Positions 7,474 through 16,045 of a stretch of 37,768 bases of DNA are shown here, one piece after another. Both the position numbers and the translations under genes were made by a program. The notes beneath the pieces were generated by a model. That model worked only from the letters and a program-made list of their open reading frames with translations, was not told where the DNA came from and did no database searches. The stretch covers positions 2,808,795 to 2,846,562 of the forward strand of contig NC_017059.1 in the NCBI RefSeq assembly GCF_000284415.1. Direction: 5' to 3'. Each line of letters opens with the position of its first letter. The first letter of the stretch is position 1. The DNA comes from Pararhodospirillum photometricum DSM 122. GTDB lineage: Bacteria > Pseudomonadota > Alphaproteobacteria > Rhodospirillales > Rhodospirillaceae.

Positions 7474-8191
7474 CCGAATATCGGGATGGCGATCTCGACG
7501 CCCTTGGCGCCTTCCGCCTTCGGCGTCTTCGCTCTGGCCCTTTTCAGGGTCCAGCGAGCATCCCTGTCCTTCTGGGCCAGCTTGTGCGGGGTCTCTTCCC
7601 AGCCGTCAGGGATGCGCCCTTCGCGGATCGCCTGCTTCTCGTCGTCGTCGTTGCGCTGACGCGGCGCCGCCACAATGGTGGCGTCGATGATCTGCCCCGA
7701 CATCGCCAGATAGCCGCCTTCCTTCAGCTTGGCGTCGAACACCGCGAACAGCTTCTCGATCGCGTTGGCCTCGGTCAGCGTCTCGCGGAACAGCCAGATC
7801 GTCTTGGCGTCCGGCGCCTTGTCCGCCAGCCCTAGGCCGAGAAAGCGTTTAAACGTCAGGCGGTCGTTGATCATGAACTCCGCCTGATCGTCGGACAGGT
7901 TGTACAGCGCCTGAAGCACCAGGATCTTAAACATCAAAACCGCGTCATGGGGCGGACGGCCGCCCCGGGCTCGGTCGCTGCGGTTCAACGCCTTGTCCAG
8001 CCGGTAGCGGAACGCCTCGAAGCTCACCACCCTCAGCAGCTTCTCCAGCGGGTCGCCCGCCTTCGACAACTCCGCATACCGCTCTTCAAGATCGAAGAAC
8101 CCAGGCTGCCGACCCATCGTTCCCTCCAACACGGCCTGGGGCTTATTGAATCAGCAGACACCGCTCAGAGCCAGGGTTTTTCGAGGTGTCC
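7473..8191 (-). mobile_element. IS5-family element, 5' half only
   Basis: The outer end is recognisable at 8191: read inward on the minus strand it starts GGACACCTCGAAAAACCC, closely like the ends of the intact IS5-family copy at 35879-37200 (GGACACCTCCGGAAAC). The other end is missing, replaced at about 7473 by the tail of an unknown gene. The right end abuts an IS66 fragment. Confidence 0.75.
7474..8117 (-). pseudogene. IS5-family transposase, truncated after about 215 residues
   Basis: The N-terminal half of a DDE transposase related to, but distinct from, the complete copy at 36048-37130. Shared landmarks are GGRPPHDAVLMFKILVLQ, PDAKTIWLFRETLT, SGQIIDATIVAAPRQRN (first catalytic Asp) and KGVEIAIPIFG. 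After this last motif the intact copy continues Y-K-N-H, but here the frame enters the unrelated PEEPKAVV repeats. The second Asp and the Glu are missing, so it cannot be active. The ATG at 8117 has GGAGGG nine bases upstream; a further in-frame start at 8132 is less likely. Confidence 0.85.
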
Positions 8192-10181
8192 GAGCGGTTC
8201 CAGTGATGGATCGGTATCCGGCGTGGATTTGTGCTCCCCAAGCGGAGCGGAAGCCATTGGTCACCTTGCGAAACACCACCGAGGGCCGGATTTCGCGTTC
8301 GCAGATGTTGTTCGTCGACGGCACCCGGCGGTCGGCCAGGAAGACGAAGAACTTCCCACGCCACGCCTTGATCTGGTGCTGAAGGGTCCGCCCGGCGGGA
8401 TGGGCGGCCGGAACGCTCAGCAGCACGTCCAGGCGATGCTCGGCTCTGCCGGCGTAGGTCGCCAAGGTGGTGTCCTTGAGCCTTGGCTTTCGTTTGCCGA
8501 TGCGGATGGTCCAGCGTAAAAGATCCCGGATCCGGGGGGCGAAGACCGTATCCCCGCAATCGATGGCGTATTGGACATCCCGCAAAACATGGGCGAGGCA
8601 GACTTGGTGAACCTGGCCCAGGTCCTGCTGCCCAGCGTAGCGATCCGAGATCCAGACCTCCGGCCGGTGCAAGCCCAGAACCGATGTCACGACGGCGCGC
8701 GCCCGACTGGGCTTGATGTCGTGCAGAACGGCCGTATCGGTCACGAACACCCACTGCCAGTGGGTTTTGCCCTCGACCCGCGCCGTGGTTTCGTCCGAGG
8801 CGATGACATCCGCCTGCATGATTCTCGTCTTGATGGCCGCGCAGGCCGCCGTCAGGCTGGTTTCGAGACGGCGGAAGGCGTTGGCGATCGCCCCTTCCGA
8901 GATTTTCAGCCCAAACAGCTCCTTCAGCATCCGGGCGAGGCGCTCGAAGCTGACGTGGTGACTGTGCTGGGGCATCGCCCCAGGCGGGGCCCGGGGCGGC
9001 AGCCCCGCGTCCCCCGAACAAGCGACCAGCGCGGTATACAGCGCCGGATCCGTCGCCCCCTCCGTCACAAAAGCGAGCACCCGACTGTCAGGCCCCAAGT
9101 CGAGCGCCTCACACCAGTCTGGGTGAGGGACCAAGGTCAGCAAACCGGCCACCCCAGCGGCGCCGGTCTCGCCGGCAACAACGACCGGATCCCCGGGGAG
9201 GGGCTGGGCCAATCGCCGCATGGCGGTCACGGCGGCGCTGTCGGGGATGGCCAGAAAGGCGCAGGTCGCCGCGTGCACCAGAGCCCAGGCGGGCAGCGAC
9301 ACTTCGCCGCAGGCCAGCCCGGCCATCACGGTGTTGAGATCGCCATCGGCCGGGGTGGGCTGCCCGGCGCGGGCGCTGGCCTGGACACAGGCGGCGCGTT
9401 CGGGCTCGACAACAATCAGGCGAGGCCGCGCCGCCCCCAGCCGCTGCCACAGACGCCCAGCCACGGCGGCGGCCAATCCGCCGACACCGGCCTGGACCAC
9501 CACATGGGTGGGGGCGGCGCCATCGGCCAAACTTTCATCGATCAGCCCGGTGTAGCCGGCCATGATGTCGGTGACGGTGGCGCTGATCTCGGGATCGACC
9601 CGGCCGGGGCTGAGGGTGTCGGTGATCTCCAGCCAGCCCTCGCGGCGACAGGTGGCGGCACACTGGGCGACAGCGTCGTCATAGCTGCCAAGCCCCCGCA
9701 CCACCTGGGCCCCCAGGGCTTCCAGCGCCTGAACGCGGCCGGGGCTGATGGCCGCCGGGACGAAAATCACCGCCCGACACCCCACCTGAGCGGCGCCCCA
9801 GGCCAGCCCCCGACCATGGTTGCCATCGGTGGCGGCGGCGGCCGTGAACGCGGCACAGGCGTCGCGGGCCTCCCCGGCCATGAGGGCCTGGGGCGACACC
9901 CCGGGCAGGCGGCGCGCAAGAGCCCGGACCAACGCGTAGGGCGCCCCCAACGCCTTGAAACTGCCCACACCCAGGCGGCACCCCTCGTCCTTGATCCACA
10001 GATGGCCCAGCCCCAGCGCCTGGGCCAGCCCGGGCATGGTCCAAAGCGGTGTGGGGTGCGAGGCCGGCCAGCGGGCGATGGCCGCCTGGGCCTCGTCACA
10101 GGCCGCCCGGGGCAACAGCGCCTCCAGCGCCGGCTCCCAGTCGCCTTCCCGATGCACCGCCAGAACCAGCCCTCTGGTCAT
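8151..10181 (-). CDS. Diaminopropionate ammonia-lyase fused in frame to an IS66 transposase fragment
   Basis: Residues 1-~392 are a PLP enzyme of the diaminopropionate ammonia-lyase type (2,3-diaminopropionate to pyruvate and ammonia). The PLP lysine is K76 in GVGSFKALGA. TDGNHGRGLAWGA (118-130) and the phosphate loop QAGVGGLAAAV (230-240) follow. VLAFVTEGATDPALY (368-382) is the usual C-terminal block, so the enzyme domain looks nearly whole. From about residue 395 the reading becomes an IS66 transposase core: HHVSFERLARML (408-419), D463 in ASDETTARV, D513 in ISDRYAG, E628 in NNICEREIRP. It ends abruptly at 8151 where IS5 DNA intervenes. The start overlaps the phosphatase stop by ATGA. The 676-residue chimera has no known counterpart to me; whether it folds is unknown. 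The enzyme subfamily call is fairly firm. Confidence 0.85.
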   Translation of the reverse strand: MTRGLVLAVHREGDWEPALEALLPRAACDEAQAAIARWPASHPTPLWTMPGLAQALGLGHLWIKDEGCRLGVGSFKALGAPYALVRALARRLPGVSPQALMAGEARDACAAFTAAAATDGNHGRGLAWGAAQVGCRAVIFVPAAISPGRVQALEALGAQVVRGLGSYDDAVAQCAATCRREGWLEITDTLSPGRVDPEISATVTDIMAGYTGLIDESLADGAAPTHVVVQAGVGGLAAAVAGRLWQRLGAARPRLIVVEPERAACVQASARAGQPTPADGDLNTVMAGLACGEVSLPAWALVHAATCAFLAIPDSAAVTAMRRLAQPLPGDPVVVAGETGAAGVAGLLTLVPHPDWCEALDLGPDSRVLAFVTEGATDPALYTALVACSGDAGLPPRAPPGAMPQHSHHVSFERLARMLKELFGLKISEGAIANAFRRLETSLTAACAAIKTRIMQADVIASDETTARVEGKTHWQWVFVTDTAVLHDIKPSRARAVVTSVLGLHRPEVWISDRYAGQQDLGQVHQVCLAHVLRDVQYAIDCGDTVFAPRIRDLLRWTIRIGKRKPRLKDTTLATYAGRAEHRLDVLLSVPAAHPAGRTLQHQIKAWRGKFFVFLADRRVPSTNNICEREIRPSVVFRKVTNGFRSAWGAQIHAGYRSITGTARTPRKTLALSGVC
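8192..8985 (-). mobile_element. IS66-family transposase fragment, both ends missing
   Basis: The DNA encoding the last ~265 residues of the chimeric protein at 8151-10181 is an internal piece of an IS66 TnpC. HHVSFERLARMLKELFG begins the recognisable part, and it stops near the YRSITGTA motif where the IS5 end at 8191 cuts in. No IS66 terminal repeats or tnpA/tnpB partners are present. Confidence 0.85.
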
Positions 10182-12079
10182 GCCTCCCTCCCCTGTTCCC
10201 CGGCACCGACCAAGGCGCGCGGCCCCTTCCAGCGCAGGGCCAAGATGGTGATGTCGTCGCTTTGCGGGGCACCCGCCGCAAAGCCATGCACGGCGCCCAG
10301 CAAGGTGCGGGCAATCTGGGCGGCACCGCCGCTGGCCGCGACATTTCCTTGCAAGGTTTCGGTGATACGCTCGACCTTGAACATCTCGTGCTCGGGGTTC
10401 ATGGCCTCGTTGACGCCGTCGGTGTAGAGCAACAAGGCATCGCCGGGGGCCAAGTGAATCTCGGCGGTGGTATAGAGGTAGTCCGCCATGAACCCCAAGG
10501 CGAGCCCGCCTTGCTTTTTGAGCACCTCGACCCGGCCTTCGGGCGACAAACGCACGGGCAACTCGTGGCCACCATCGGCGTAGGTCACGATCCCGGTATC
10601 GAGGTCGAGGACGCAGGCAAACACGGTCACGAACATTTCCGAGGGGTTGTCGAGGGTGAGTTGGCGGTTGACGCGCCCCATGACCTCGGCCAGCGTGCCC
10701 TCGCGGTCGATGGCCTCGTTTTTGAACAGAGCCTTGGCGATAGCCATGAACAAGGCGGCGGGCACCCCCTTGTCGGAGACATCGCCGATCAGGAAAAACA
10801 AGCGCCGCTCATCGAGCAAAAAGAAATCATAAAGATCGCCGCCCACCGCCTTGGCCGGCTCCATGACCGCATGGAGATCGAACTCGGGATGGCCGGGAAA
10901 GACGAAGGTGGTGGGCACGATGTGGCTTTGAATATCGCGGGCCACCGACAACTCGCTGTCGATGCGCTCCTTAGCGGCCGATGTCTCGGCGAGGAGCTTC
11001 TGGTTGCGGCGAAAGATTTCCATGGTCCGGGCGAGACGGCCAATTTCATCTTGGCCCGTGGTGGGCAGACCCTGCACCGAGGTATCGCCCCGCGACAAAG
11101 CGTTGAGCACCCGGATCGCGGCATTGAGCGGACGAAACGACACCCGCAGATACCAAAAGAGCCCGGCCAGAAACAGGGCCAGTTCGGCCCCCACCAGCGC
11201 ATAACTGAGGCTGGAGAGCACAACGGCGCGGCGCCAAGCCGGCGTGATGTCGCGGGACACGGCGAGCACGGCCGCCCGCTCGCCGTCGATGGCCGCCAGG
11301 GGGAGCAAGGTGCTTTCGATCATGCGGCCGGCGTGACTGACCCGCACCAGCCCGCCGCTGTCGGGCGCCTGGATGATCTGGGCCACGTCGCCGGGCCAGG
11401 GGCTGGGGGGCTGCCCTTTCCCTGGGTTTGCGCCGCCCTCCCCTTCGCTGCCGTCTTGCTGGGCCAGCACGAGGCCGGCGGGGGACAGCAAAGAGACCGA
11501 GGCGGCGGTGTTGGCCTGGACCTCGGGCAGCAGGCGCTCGGCCTCGGTGACCAAAGCCACCGCCCCGGCGGCGCCCAGACGGGTGAAAACCGGCGCCCCC
11601 GCCCCCACCACCACGGTCGGGGAGCCGACGAGACCGCTGATCCCCTGGGTGGTGGCCAGCACCGCAGCCAGCCGGGAGCCGGATAGAAAGCGCACGGGAC
11701 CAGGATGGGAGAGATAGACGACACTGCCATCGGCGCGCACCACCTCGAGGTGGGCCCCGGGCAGGCGCAAACGAATGCGCTCCAGCAAATCGGCCAAAAA
11801 CGGCTGGGGATCGGGAGCACTGCCCTCGGCGAGCCGGGCGGGATCGGCCAGCGCCTGGACGATGGCATCGCTGTTGGGCAAGGCGGACAACTCGTCGCGC
11901 AGGCCCCGCAGTTCGGCGCTGGCCACCCCGGTCCAGGCGTTGCGGTTGCCGGCGATTTCGGCGCGCTCGAAACGGTGCTCGGCTTCGCTCAAGCGCAAGC
12001 GGCCTTCCAGGGCCACGATGGCGGTTACGGCCACGAAGCACAGCGAGATGCCGAGAGTCAGCCGGGTGCGCAGCATCAT
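10178..12079 (-). CDS. Membrane sensor HAMP-SpoIIE (RsbU-type) serine phosphatase
   Basis: A 633-residue PP2C-type phosphatase with a membrane sensor, expected to dephosphorylate a Ser/Thr-phosphorylated partner such as a STAS anti-sigma antagonist. Order: TM1 (8-25), periplasmic sensor region (about 30-288), TM2 (289-311), HAMP (312-364, with GQDEIGRLARTMEIF), coiled linker (ELSVARDIQSHIVP) and SpoIIE domain (about 380-615). Metal-binding acids are visible at D415 (VGGDLYDFF), D433 (IGDVSDKGVPAALFMA), D554 (LYTDGVNEA) and D608-D609 (QSDDITILALRW). The ATG at 12079 overlaps the preceding GNAT stop by ATGA, and its own TGA overlaps the ammonia-lyase start likewise. No STAS protein or kinase partner is encoded nearby, so the target is unknown. 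Confidence 0.92.
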   Translation of the reverse strand: MMLRTRLTLGISLCFVAVTAIVALEGRLRLSEAEHRFERAEIAGNRNAWTGVASAELRGLRDELSALPNSDAIVQALADPARLAEGSAPDPQPFLADLLERIRLRLPGAHLEVVRADGSVVYLSHPGPVRFLSGSRLAAVLATTQGISGLVGSPTVVVGAGAPVFTRLGAAGAVALVTEAERLLPEVQANTAASVSLLSPAGLVLAQQDGSEGEGGANPGKGQPPSPWPGDVAQIIQAPDSGGLVRVSHAGRMIESTLLPLAAIDGERAAVLAVSRDITPAWRRAVVLSSLSYALVGAELALFLAGLFWYLRVSFRPLNAAIRVLNALSRGDTSVQGLPTTGQDEIGRLARTMEIFRRNQKLLAETSAAKERIDSELSVARDIQSHIVPTTFVFPGHPEFDLHAVMEPAKAVGGDLYDFFLLDERRLFFLIGDVSDKGVPAALFMAIAKALFKNEAIDREGTLAEVMGRVNRQLTLDNPSEMFVTVFACVLDLDTGIVTYADGGHELPVRLSPEGRVEVLKKQGGLALGFMADYLYTTAEIHLAPGDALLLYTDGVNEAMNPEHEMFKVERITETLQGNVAASGGAAQIARTLLGAVHGFAAGAPQSDDITILALRWKGPRALVGAGEQGREA

Positions 12080-12771
12080 GACCCGTCTCCCGCGCGCTCG
12101 GTGGCGAGGAGCAGGTGGTCGGCCGCCTCGTCGAGGGCATAGCCACGCCAGCCCTGAACGAGACGCTCGTGCAAGGCCTCGGTCGCGCCAAGGGGCAGGC
12201 GGAGCGGTTGGGTCGTCTCGAGCATCGGCTCGCCCTCCAGATCGCGAACCACGAGAAAACGCAAGGCGCGGCTGGCAAACATCGGGTGCACAGCCCGCAC
12301 CCGCAGGCCGGCGCCGAGCGCGGTGCGCAGGCTGGGCCGATTGAGGGGAGCGATGGTCGCCACCACCACCCGGCGCCCGGCCTCGGCCGCGAGCGTCAGT
12401 CGCCGCGTGACCAAGCCCCGGTGCAGCCCCCGTCCCCGCCACGCCGGGGCCACGGCCACGCCATCGAGATGGGCCACCCGCCCGAGATCGGCGACCCCGA
12501 CGACGCGCCCGAAGTTGTACGCGGCCTCGGCAGTGGGCAGGCCGAGAATGGCATAGGCGACCAGAACGCCGTCGCCGCCGAACACCCCGAGAGTCAGGCC
12601 CAGCGCGCCCAGGTGGTCGGCCAAAAAGGCGTCGGTTTCGGGATTGACGAGCCCGGGGGGCTGTCCCACGAGACTTTGGTGGTGCAAGGCCCGGACCGTG
12701 GGGAAATCCTCGGGCCCCAGGACCCGCCCGGTGAGCCAGAGGTCGCCGACCGGCTCGCGCCACGCGGTCAT
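12076..12771 (-). CDS. GNAT-family acetyltransferase in the coupled operon
   Basis: A 231-residue protein with a GNAT core: AHLDGVAVAPAWRGRGLHRGLVTRRL (about residues 100-125) holds the acetyl-CoA pyrophosphate loop WRGRGLHRGL. NRPSLRTALGAGL (about 143-155) is the motif-B equivalent. A C-terminal extension of about 60 residues (EGEPMLETTQPLRLPLGA..) is not part of the usual fold. Both ends overlap neighbours by ATGA, with the solute-binding protein upstream and the SpoIIE phosphatase downstream, implying translational coupling and possibly a shared task. It could acetylate a small molecule or a partner protein; the substrate cannot be read from sequence. Confidence 0.85.
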   Translation of the reverse strand: MTAWREPVGDLWLTGRVLGPEDFPTVRALHHQSLVGQPPGLVNPETDAFLADHLGALGLTLGVFGGDGVLVAYAILGLPTAEAAYNFGRVVGVADLGRVAHLDGVAVAPAWRGRGLHRGLVTRRLTLAAEAGRRVVVATIAPLNRPSLRTALGAGLRVRAVHPMFASRALRFLVVRDLEGEPMLETTQPLRLPLGATEALHERLVQGWRGYALDEAADHLLLATERAGDGS

Positions 12772-13787
12772 GGCACAATCTCCGCGTAGTCGAGCACGGC
12801 CATGGGCGGATAGAGCCCCAATTGCCGGGCGACGCTCATTTTGACGACATAGGTAAACCGGCTCAGGGTCTCGACCGGCAAGCTGCCCGGGTCCACCTTG
12901 TTGACCAGGATCTGCTGGGCCTTGAAGCCGGCCAGCTTGCCCAGGGTGTAATAAGGCGCCACCAGACCGAGCATGGCGTTGGAGGCGCGGATTTCGAGTT
13001 CGGTGCCGGTAAAGACGGGAATGCGATGGCGGATGGCCTCGCTGGTCACGGTGTCGCGGTTGTCCCCGATAAACGTGTCGGGACCAATATAAAGAAACTG
13101 CGGTTCGCGCGCCGCGACCTTGGCCACCAGATCGGGCAGGACATCGGCCCTCGGGCGGCCCGTGGCATCAAGCGGCACCGGCTCGGCCACGAGGTCGATA
13201 CCCTCCGTCGCACACAGGGCACGCAACGCCGTAACCGTATCGGCGGCGTTGGACTCGATGGGGTTATAAAGAACCGCCAAGCGCGTGACCGTGCGATAGG
13301 CCCGCATGGCGTTCAACTGGCTCGAGAGGGAAGCCAAGTGGGACACCGCGGTGAAGTTGCGCCCCGAGGGCCCCAGGTGCTCGACCAACCGCGAGCCCAC
13401 CGGCGACGACACCATGGTGGCCAGGACAGGCAGGTCGTGAATGTGGGTCTCTGGCGCCACCGCGTCGAAGGTCCCCAATACCCCAAGCGCCACGCCGGTT
13501 CCCCAGGTGTAGACCAGATCGGGGCGTGCGGCCCGTACCTCGCTGATGACCGAGGGCAACCGGGTGAGATCGCGATCCAAGGACCGCACGGTGATCTCGG
13601 CCTCGATCCCCTCCTCGCGCAGGAAGTCGCGAAAGCCGCGCTCCACGTCGGTCTCGCCGCGAAAGAGGATCATGACAATGCGCGAGGGGGGCGGCGGGCG
13701 ATCGCCCTCGGCGGCGGCGACCCCGGCGCTTGCCAACAGCACGGCGAGCAGCCCCGCCCCGACCAAACGCCACGACAGCGGGCTCAT
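12768..13787 (-). CDS. ABC-type solute-binding protein (ABC_sub_bind family), orphan
   Basis: A 339-residue periplasmic binding protein. The signal peptide is clear (LVGAGLLAVLLASAGVAAAEG, cleavage near residue 26). The mature part has the PF04392-type pattern: IVMILFRGETDVERGF, SEVRAARPDLVYTWGTGVALG, FTAVSHLASLSSQLNAMRAY, RLAVLYNPIESNA, and PVFTGTELEIRASNAMLGLVAPYYTLG. Family members bind amino acids or similar ligands for ABC importers, but no permease or ATPase gene is in this operon. Instead it is wedged by ATGA overlaps between the sensor-MFS fusion and a GNAT protein. That suggests it presents a ligand to a membrane sensor rather than to an importer; this is inference. Confidence 0.88.
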   Translation of the reverse strand: MSPLSWRLVGAGLLAVLLASAGVAAAEGDRPPPPSRIVMILFRGETDVERGFRDFLREEGIEAEITVRSLDRDLTRLPSVISEVRAARPDLVYTWGTGVALGVLGTFDAVAPETHIHDLPVLATMVSSPVGSRLVEHLGPSGRNFTAVSHLASLSSQLNAMRAYRTVTRLAVLYNPIESNAADTVTALRALCATEGIDLVAEPVPLDATGRPRADVLPDLVAKVAAREPQFLYIGPDTFIGDNRDTVTSEAIRHRIPVFTGTELEIRASNAMLGLVAPYYTLGKLAGFKAQQILVNKVDPGSLPVETLSRFTYVVKMSVARQLGLYPPMAVLDYAEIVP

Positions 13788-16036
13788 CGCACGGCCTCCC
13801 GGCGGCCATTCCCTTGGGGGAGGACATCGGCGGGGTCATCGGGGCGGTCGTCGGGATGGGGCGCGGCGCCCACCACCAAGAACACCACGCAAAACAGCAC
13901 GGCCGCCACCGCCACCCCGGCCCCCAGCGCCGCCATGGCCCCGCCCAAGCCGCACGGCGCAATCAAGGCCGAGGCGATGAAAGGACCACTCGCCCCGCCC
14001 AGGCGCTCGACCAGACGATAAAGGCCGACCACCGGCGCTTGGCCGACGCGGGCGAGATCGTCCTCGGCCACTTTGAGGACAAAGGCCAGTTGCGGCGAAA
14101 TGCTCAGGGCCTGCCCCACCCCCAGGGCCAGAACGGCCCCGCTCACGGTCAGCATGCTCACGTCAAACAACAGCGGCAGCAGGCCCAGGCCAGCCACCAT
14201 CCCCCCCATCCCCACCGCCAGCCCATGCAAGGACCAGCGGTCGGCCTGCCGGGCAAAGGGCTGGGCCAACACAAACCCGGCCAACCCATAGAGCATGACC
14301 AAGCGCCCGATCTCGGCCTGGGTCGCCCCAAGGTCGGCGGCCACCAGGGGCACGAGAAAGAACAAGGCGCCCGACAACACCACCTTAGCCGGCACCGCGC
14401 TCAACAGCAGCACCACGACCAAGCGCTTGTTTTTCAGCAAGGACAGCATGCTGCCAACTCCCGCCCCCGGGGAGGGAAGGACAACCGAGGGCCCGCGCAA
14501 GGCCCACATCCCGAACACGGCAGCCCCGAGGGCCAGTCCGGCACCCACTCCCAGCACCGCCTCGAAGCCGATGCGCGCCGCCAGCATGCCGCCAATGGCG
14601 GGGCCGCAAATATCGGCGGCGGTGATGCCGCCCACGAACACCGCCACGCCGCGGGCGCGCTGGGCCGGGCCGGCATGATCGAGCACATGGCCCTGGCAGG
14701 CGACAAAGGTCAGGGCATAGCCAAGGCCCGAAAGGGCGCGCCATGCCAGCAAGGCGCCAAAAGTCGGGTCCAGGGCCGTGCCCAACAGGCCCACGGTGGA
14801 CACCCCGGCGCCAAGCACGAAGGTGCGCCGCCGCCCCAGGCGCTCGGACCAGCCGGCGGCCCACGGCATGGTGAGCGCTACCACGAGCAGGAACAAGGAC
14901 ATGGGCAGGCCGATCAGCAGAGCATTGCCGCCAAGGCCGCTCTCCTGGGCCGTGGCTTGAATGAACACCGGCATGAAGGGCCGGGCGATCTCCTCGGCCA
15001 GCACGAAAAGAAAGGCGCACACCCGCGCGCCAATGAACACCGAGGCCAGATCGACGGGCGTCTGGGCGGGATCGGCGGGGCGCAAGGCGGTGTCCAAGCC
15101 CTGGTCGATGTCGTGCAGCGCGGCTTGGGCCTGTCGCTCGGGCCAACGGGCACGCAGGGCTTCGACGCGGGCCTTAAGCCCCGTCAAGGCGGTGTTGAGG
15201 GCGTCCACCACCCCGCCCATGTGATGGGCCAGCCGGTCGATTTCGCGCACCGAGCCTTGCACAGGGCGCACCAAGATCCCCTGGGCCGCCTGACGCAAGG
15301 TGGCGAGCAAGGTGTCGAGCGGGCCGCTCAGGGTCAAAGTGGTGACGGCAATCAGGATCTCGAATGCCACCAGCAAGGCAATGACCACGGCGATCAGGAC
15401 ATCGCCGGCCTCCTCGCTGATTTCCTCCTTGTAGAAATCCACCGAAACCCCGATGTGCAACACGCCCACCGGCTGCCCCTGAAACAACAAGGGCAGGATC
15501 GTGTCGTAATAGCCGGCCCGGGGGGCGTCGCGGCGCAAGGGGGGGCCCGAGACCAGCAGGCTGGCCCGGCTCAACCAAAAAGCCCAGCCGTCTTCCGCCG
15601 TCTGGCTCCCGCTCTCATCCGAAGGCGAGGCGGTGAGGATCCGGTGGATCTCACTCGCCTCCAGCCCGGCACGGTAGAGCACCTTACCGGTCGGATCGGT
15701 CATGCCCAGGTAGGCGATCTCGGACTGGGTCGCCAAGACCGAGCCCAGGTACTCGTCCATCCCCACCAGCCGCTCAAAGGGGATCCCCACCTCCTGGGCC
15801 ACCGCCACCCGCTCGGCGATGGCATCCCCCACCGCCCGGGCATTGAAATCCAGCTCGGGCAGGAGGTGGCGCTGGCTGACCCCAAAGGCATAAAGCCCGG
15901 TCAGGATCATGGTCAGGACCAGAACCACGGTGGTGGCGGCAAACAGCCGGACCACGGGATTACTGACAAGACCGGGCCGGGGGCTCTCGACACCGAGGGA
16001 GGCGGCGGGAGGGGGCGGGGGAACATGCTCGGGCAT
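13784..16036 (-). CDS. Periplasmic sensor-HAMP module fused to an MFS transporter
   Basis: A 750-residue membrane protein with an unusual two-part build. Residues 30-52 are TM1. About 53-208 form an extracytoplasmic Cache-like domain (FNARAVGDAIAERVAVAQEVG, EIAYLGMTDPTGKVLYRAG, LLFQGQPVGVLHIGVSVD). TM2 is 210-232, and a HAMP-like helical linker follows (LSGPLDTLLATLRQAAQG, SVREIDRLAHHMGGVVDAL). From about 335 to 730 there is a 12-helix MFS domain, with GWSERLGRRRTFVLGAG as the loop 2-3 signature. The start at 16036 is 9 bp after the upstream sensor stop; the stop overlaps the solute-binding protein by ATGA. Transport controlled by a periplasmic ligand is the natural reading. The cargo is not predictable, and an efflux-type MFS seems most likely. 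Confidence 0.88.
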   Translation of the reverse strand: MPEHVPPPPPAASLGVESPRPGLVSNPVVRLFAATTVVLVLTMILTGLYAFGVSQRHLLPELDFNARAVGDAIAERVAVAQEVGIPFERLVGMDEYLGSVLATQSEIAYLGMTDPTGKVLYRAGLEASEIHRILTASPSDESGSQTAEDGWAFWLSRASLLVSGPPLRRDAPRAGYYDTILPLLFQGQPVGVLHIGVSVDFYKEEISEEAGDVLIAVVIALLVAFEILIAVTTLTLSGPLDTLLATLRQAAQGILVRPVQGSVREIDRLAHHMGGVVDALNTALTGLKARVEALRARWPERQAQAALHDIDQGLDTALRPADPAQTPVDLASVFIGARVCAFLFVLAEEIARPFMPVFIQATAQESGLGGNALLIGLPMSLFLLVVALTMPWAAGWSERLGRRRTFVLGAGVSTVGLLGTALDPTFGALLAWRALSGLGYALTFVACQGHVLDHAGPAQRARGVAVFVGGITAADICGPAIGGMLAARIGFEAVLGVGAGLALGAAVFGMWALRGPSVVLPSPGAGVGSMLSLLKNKRLVVVLLLSAVPAKVVLSGALFFLVPLVAADLGATQAEIGRLVMLYGLAGFVLAQPFARQADRWSLHGLAVGMGGMVAGLGLLPLLFDVSMLTVSGAVLALGVGQALSISPQLAFVLKVAEDDLARVGQAPVVGLYRLVERLGGASGPFIASALIAPCGLGGAMAALGAGVAVAAVLFCVVFLVVGAAPHPDDRPDDPADVLPQGNGRREAVR

Positions 16037-16045
16037 GGTGCAGGC

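Noticed and set aside
8571..11686. Long plus-strand frames opposite the lyase and phosphatase genes
   Set aside because: No recognisable domains; the minus strand encodes clear PLP-lyase, IS66 and SpoIIE domains.
10178..12778. An extended phosphatase start near 12778
   Set aside because: The extra N-terminus is the shifted reading of the GNAT gene; the ATG at 12079 fits the ATGA coupling and starts the first membrane segment.
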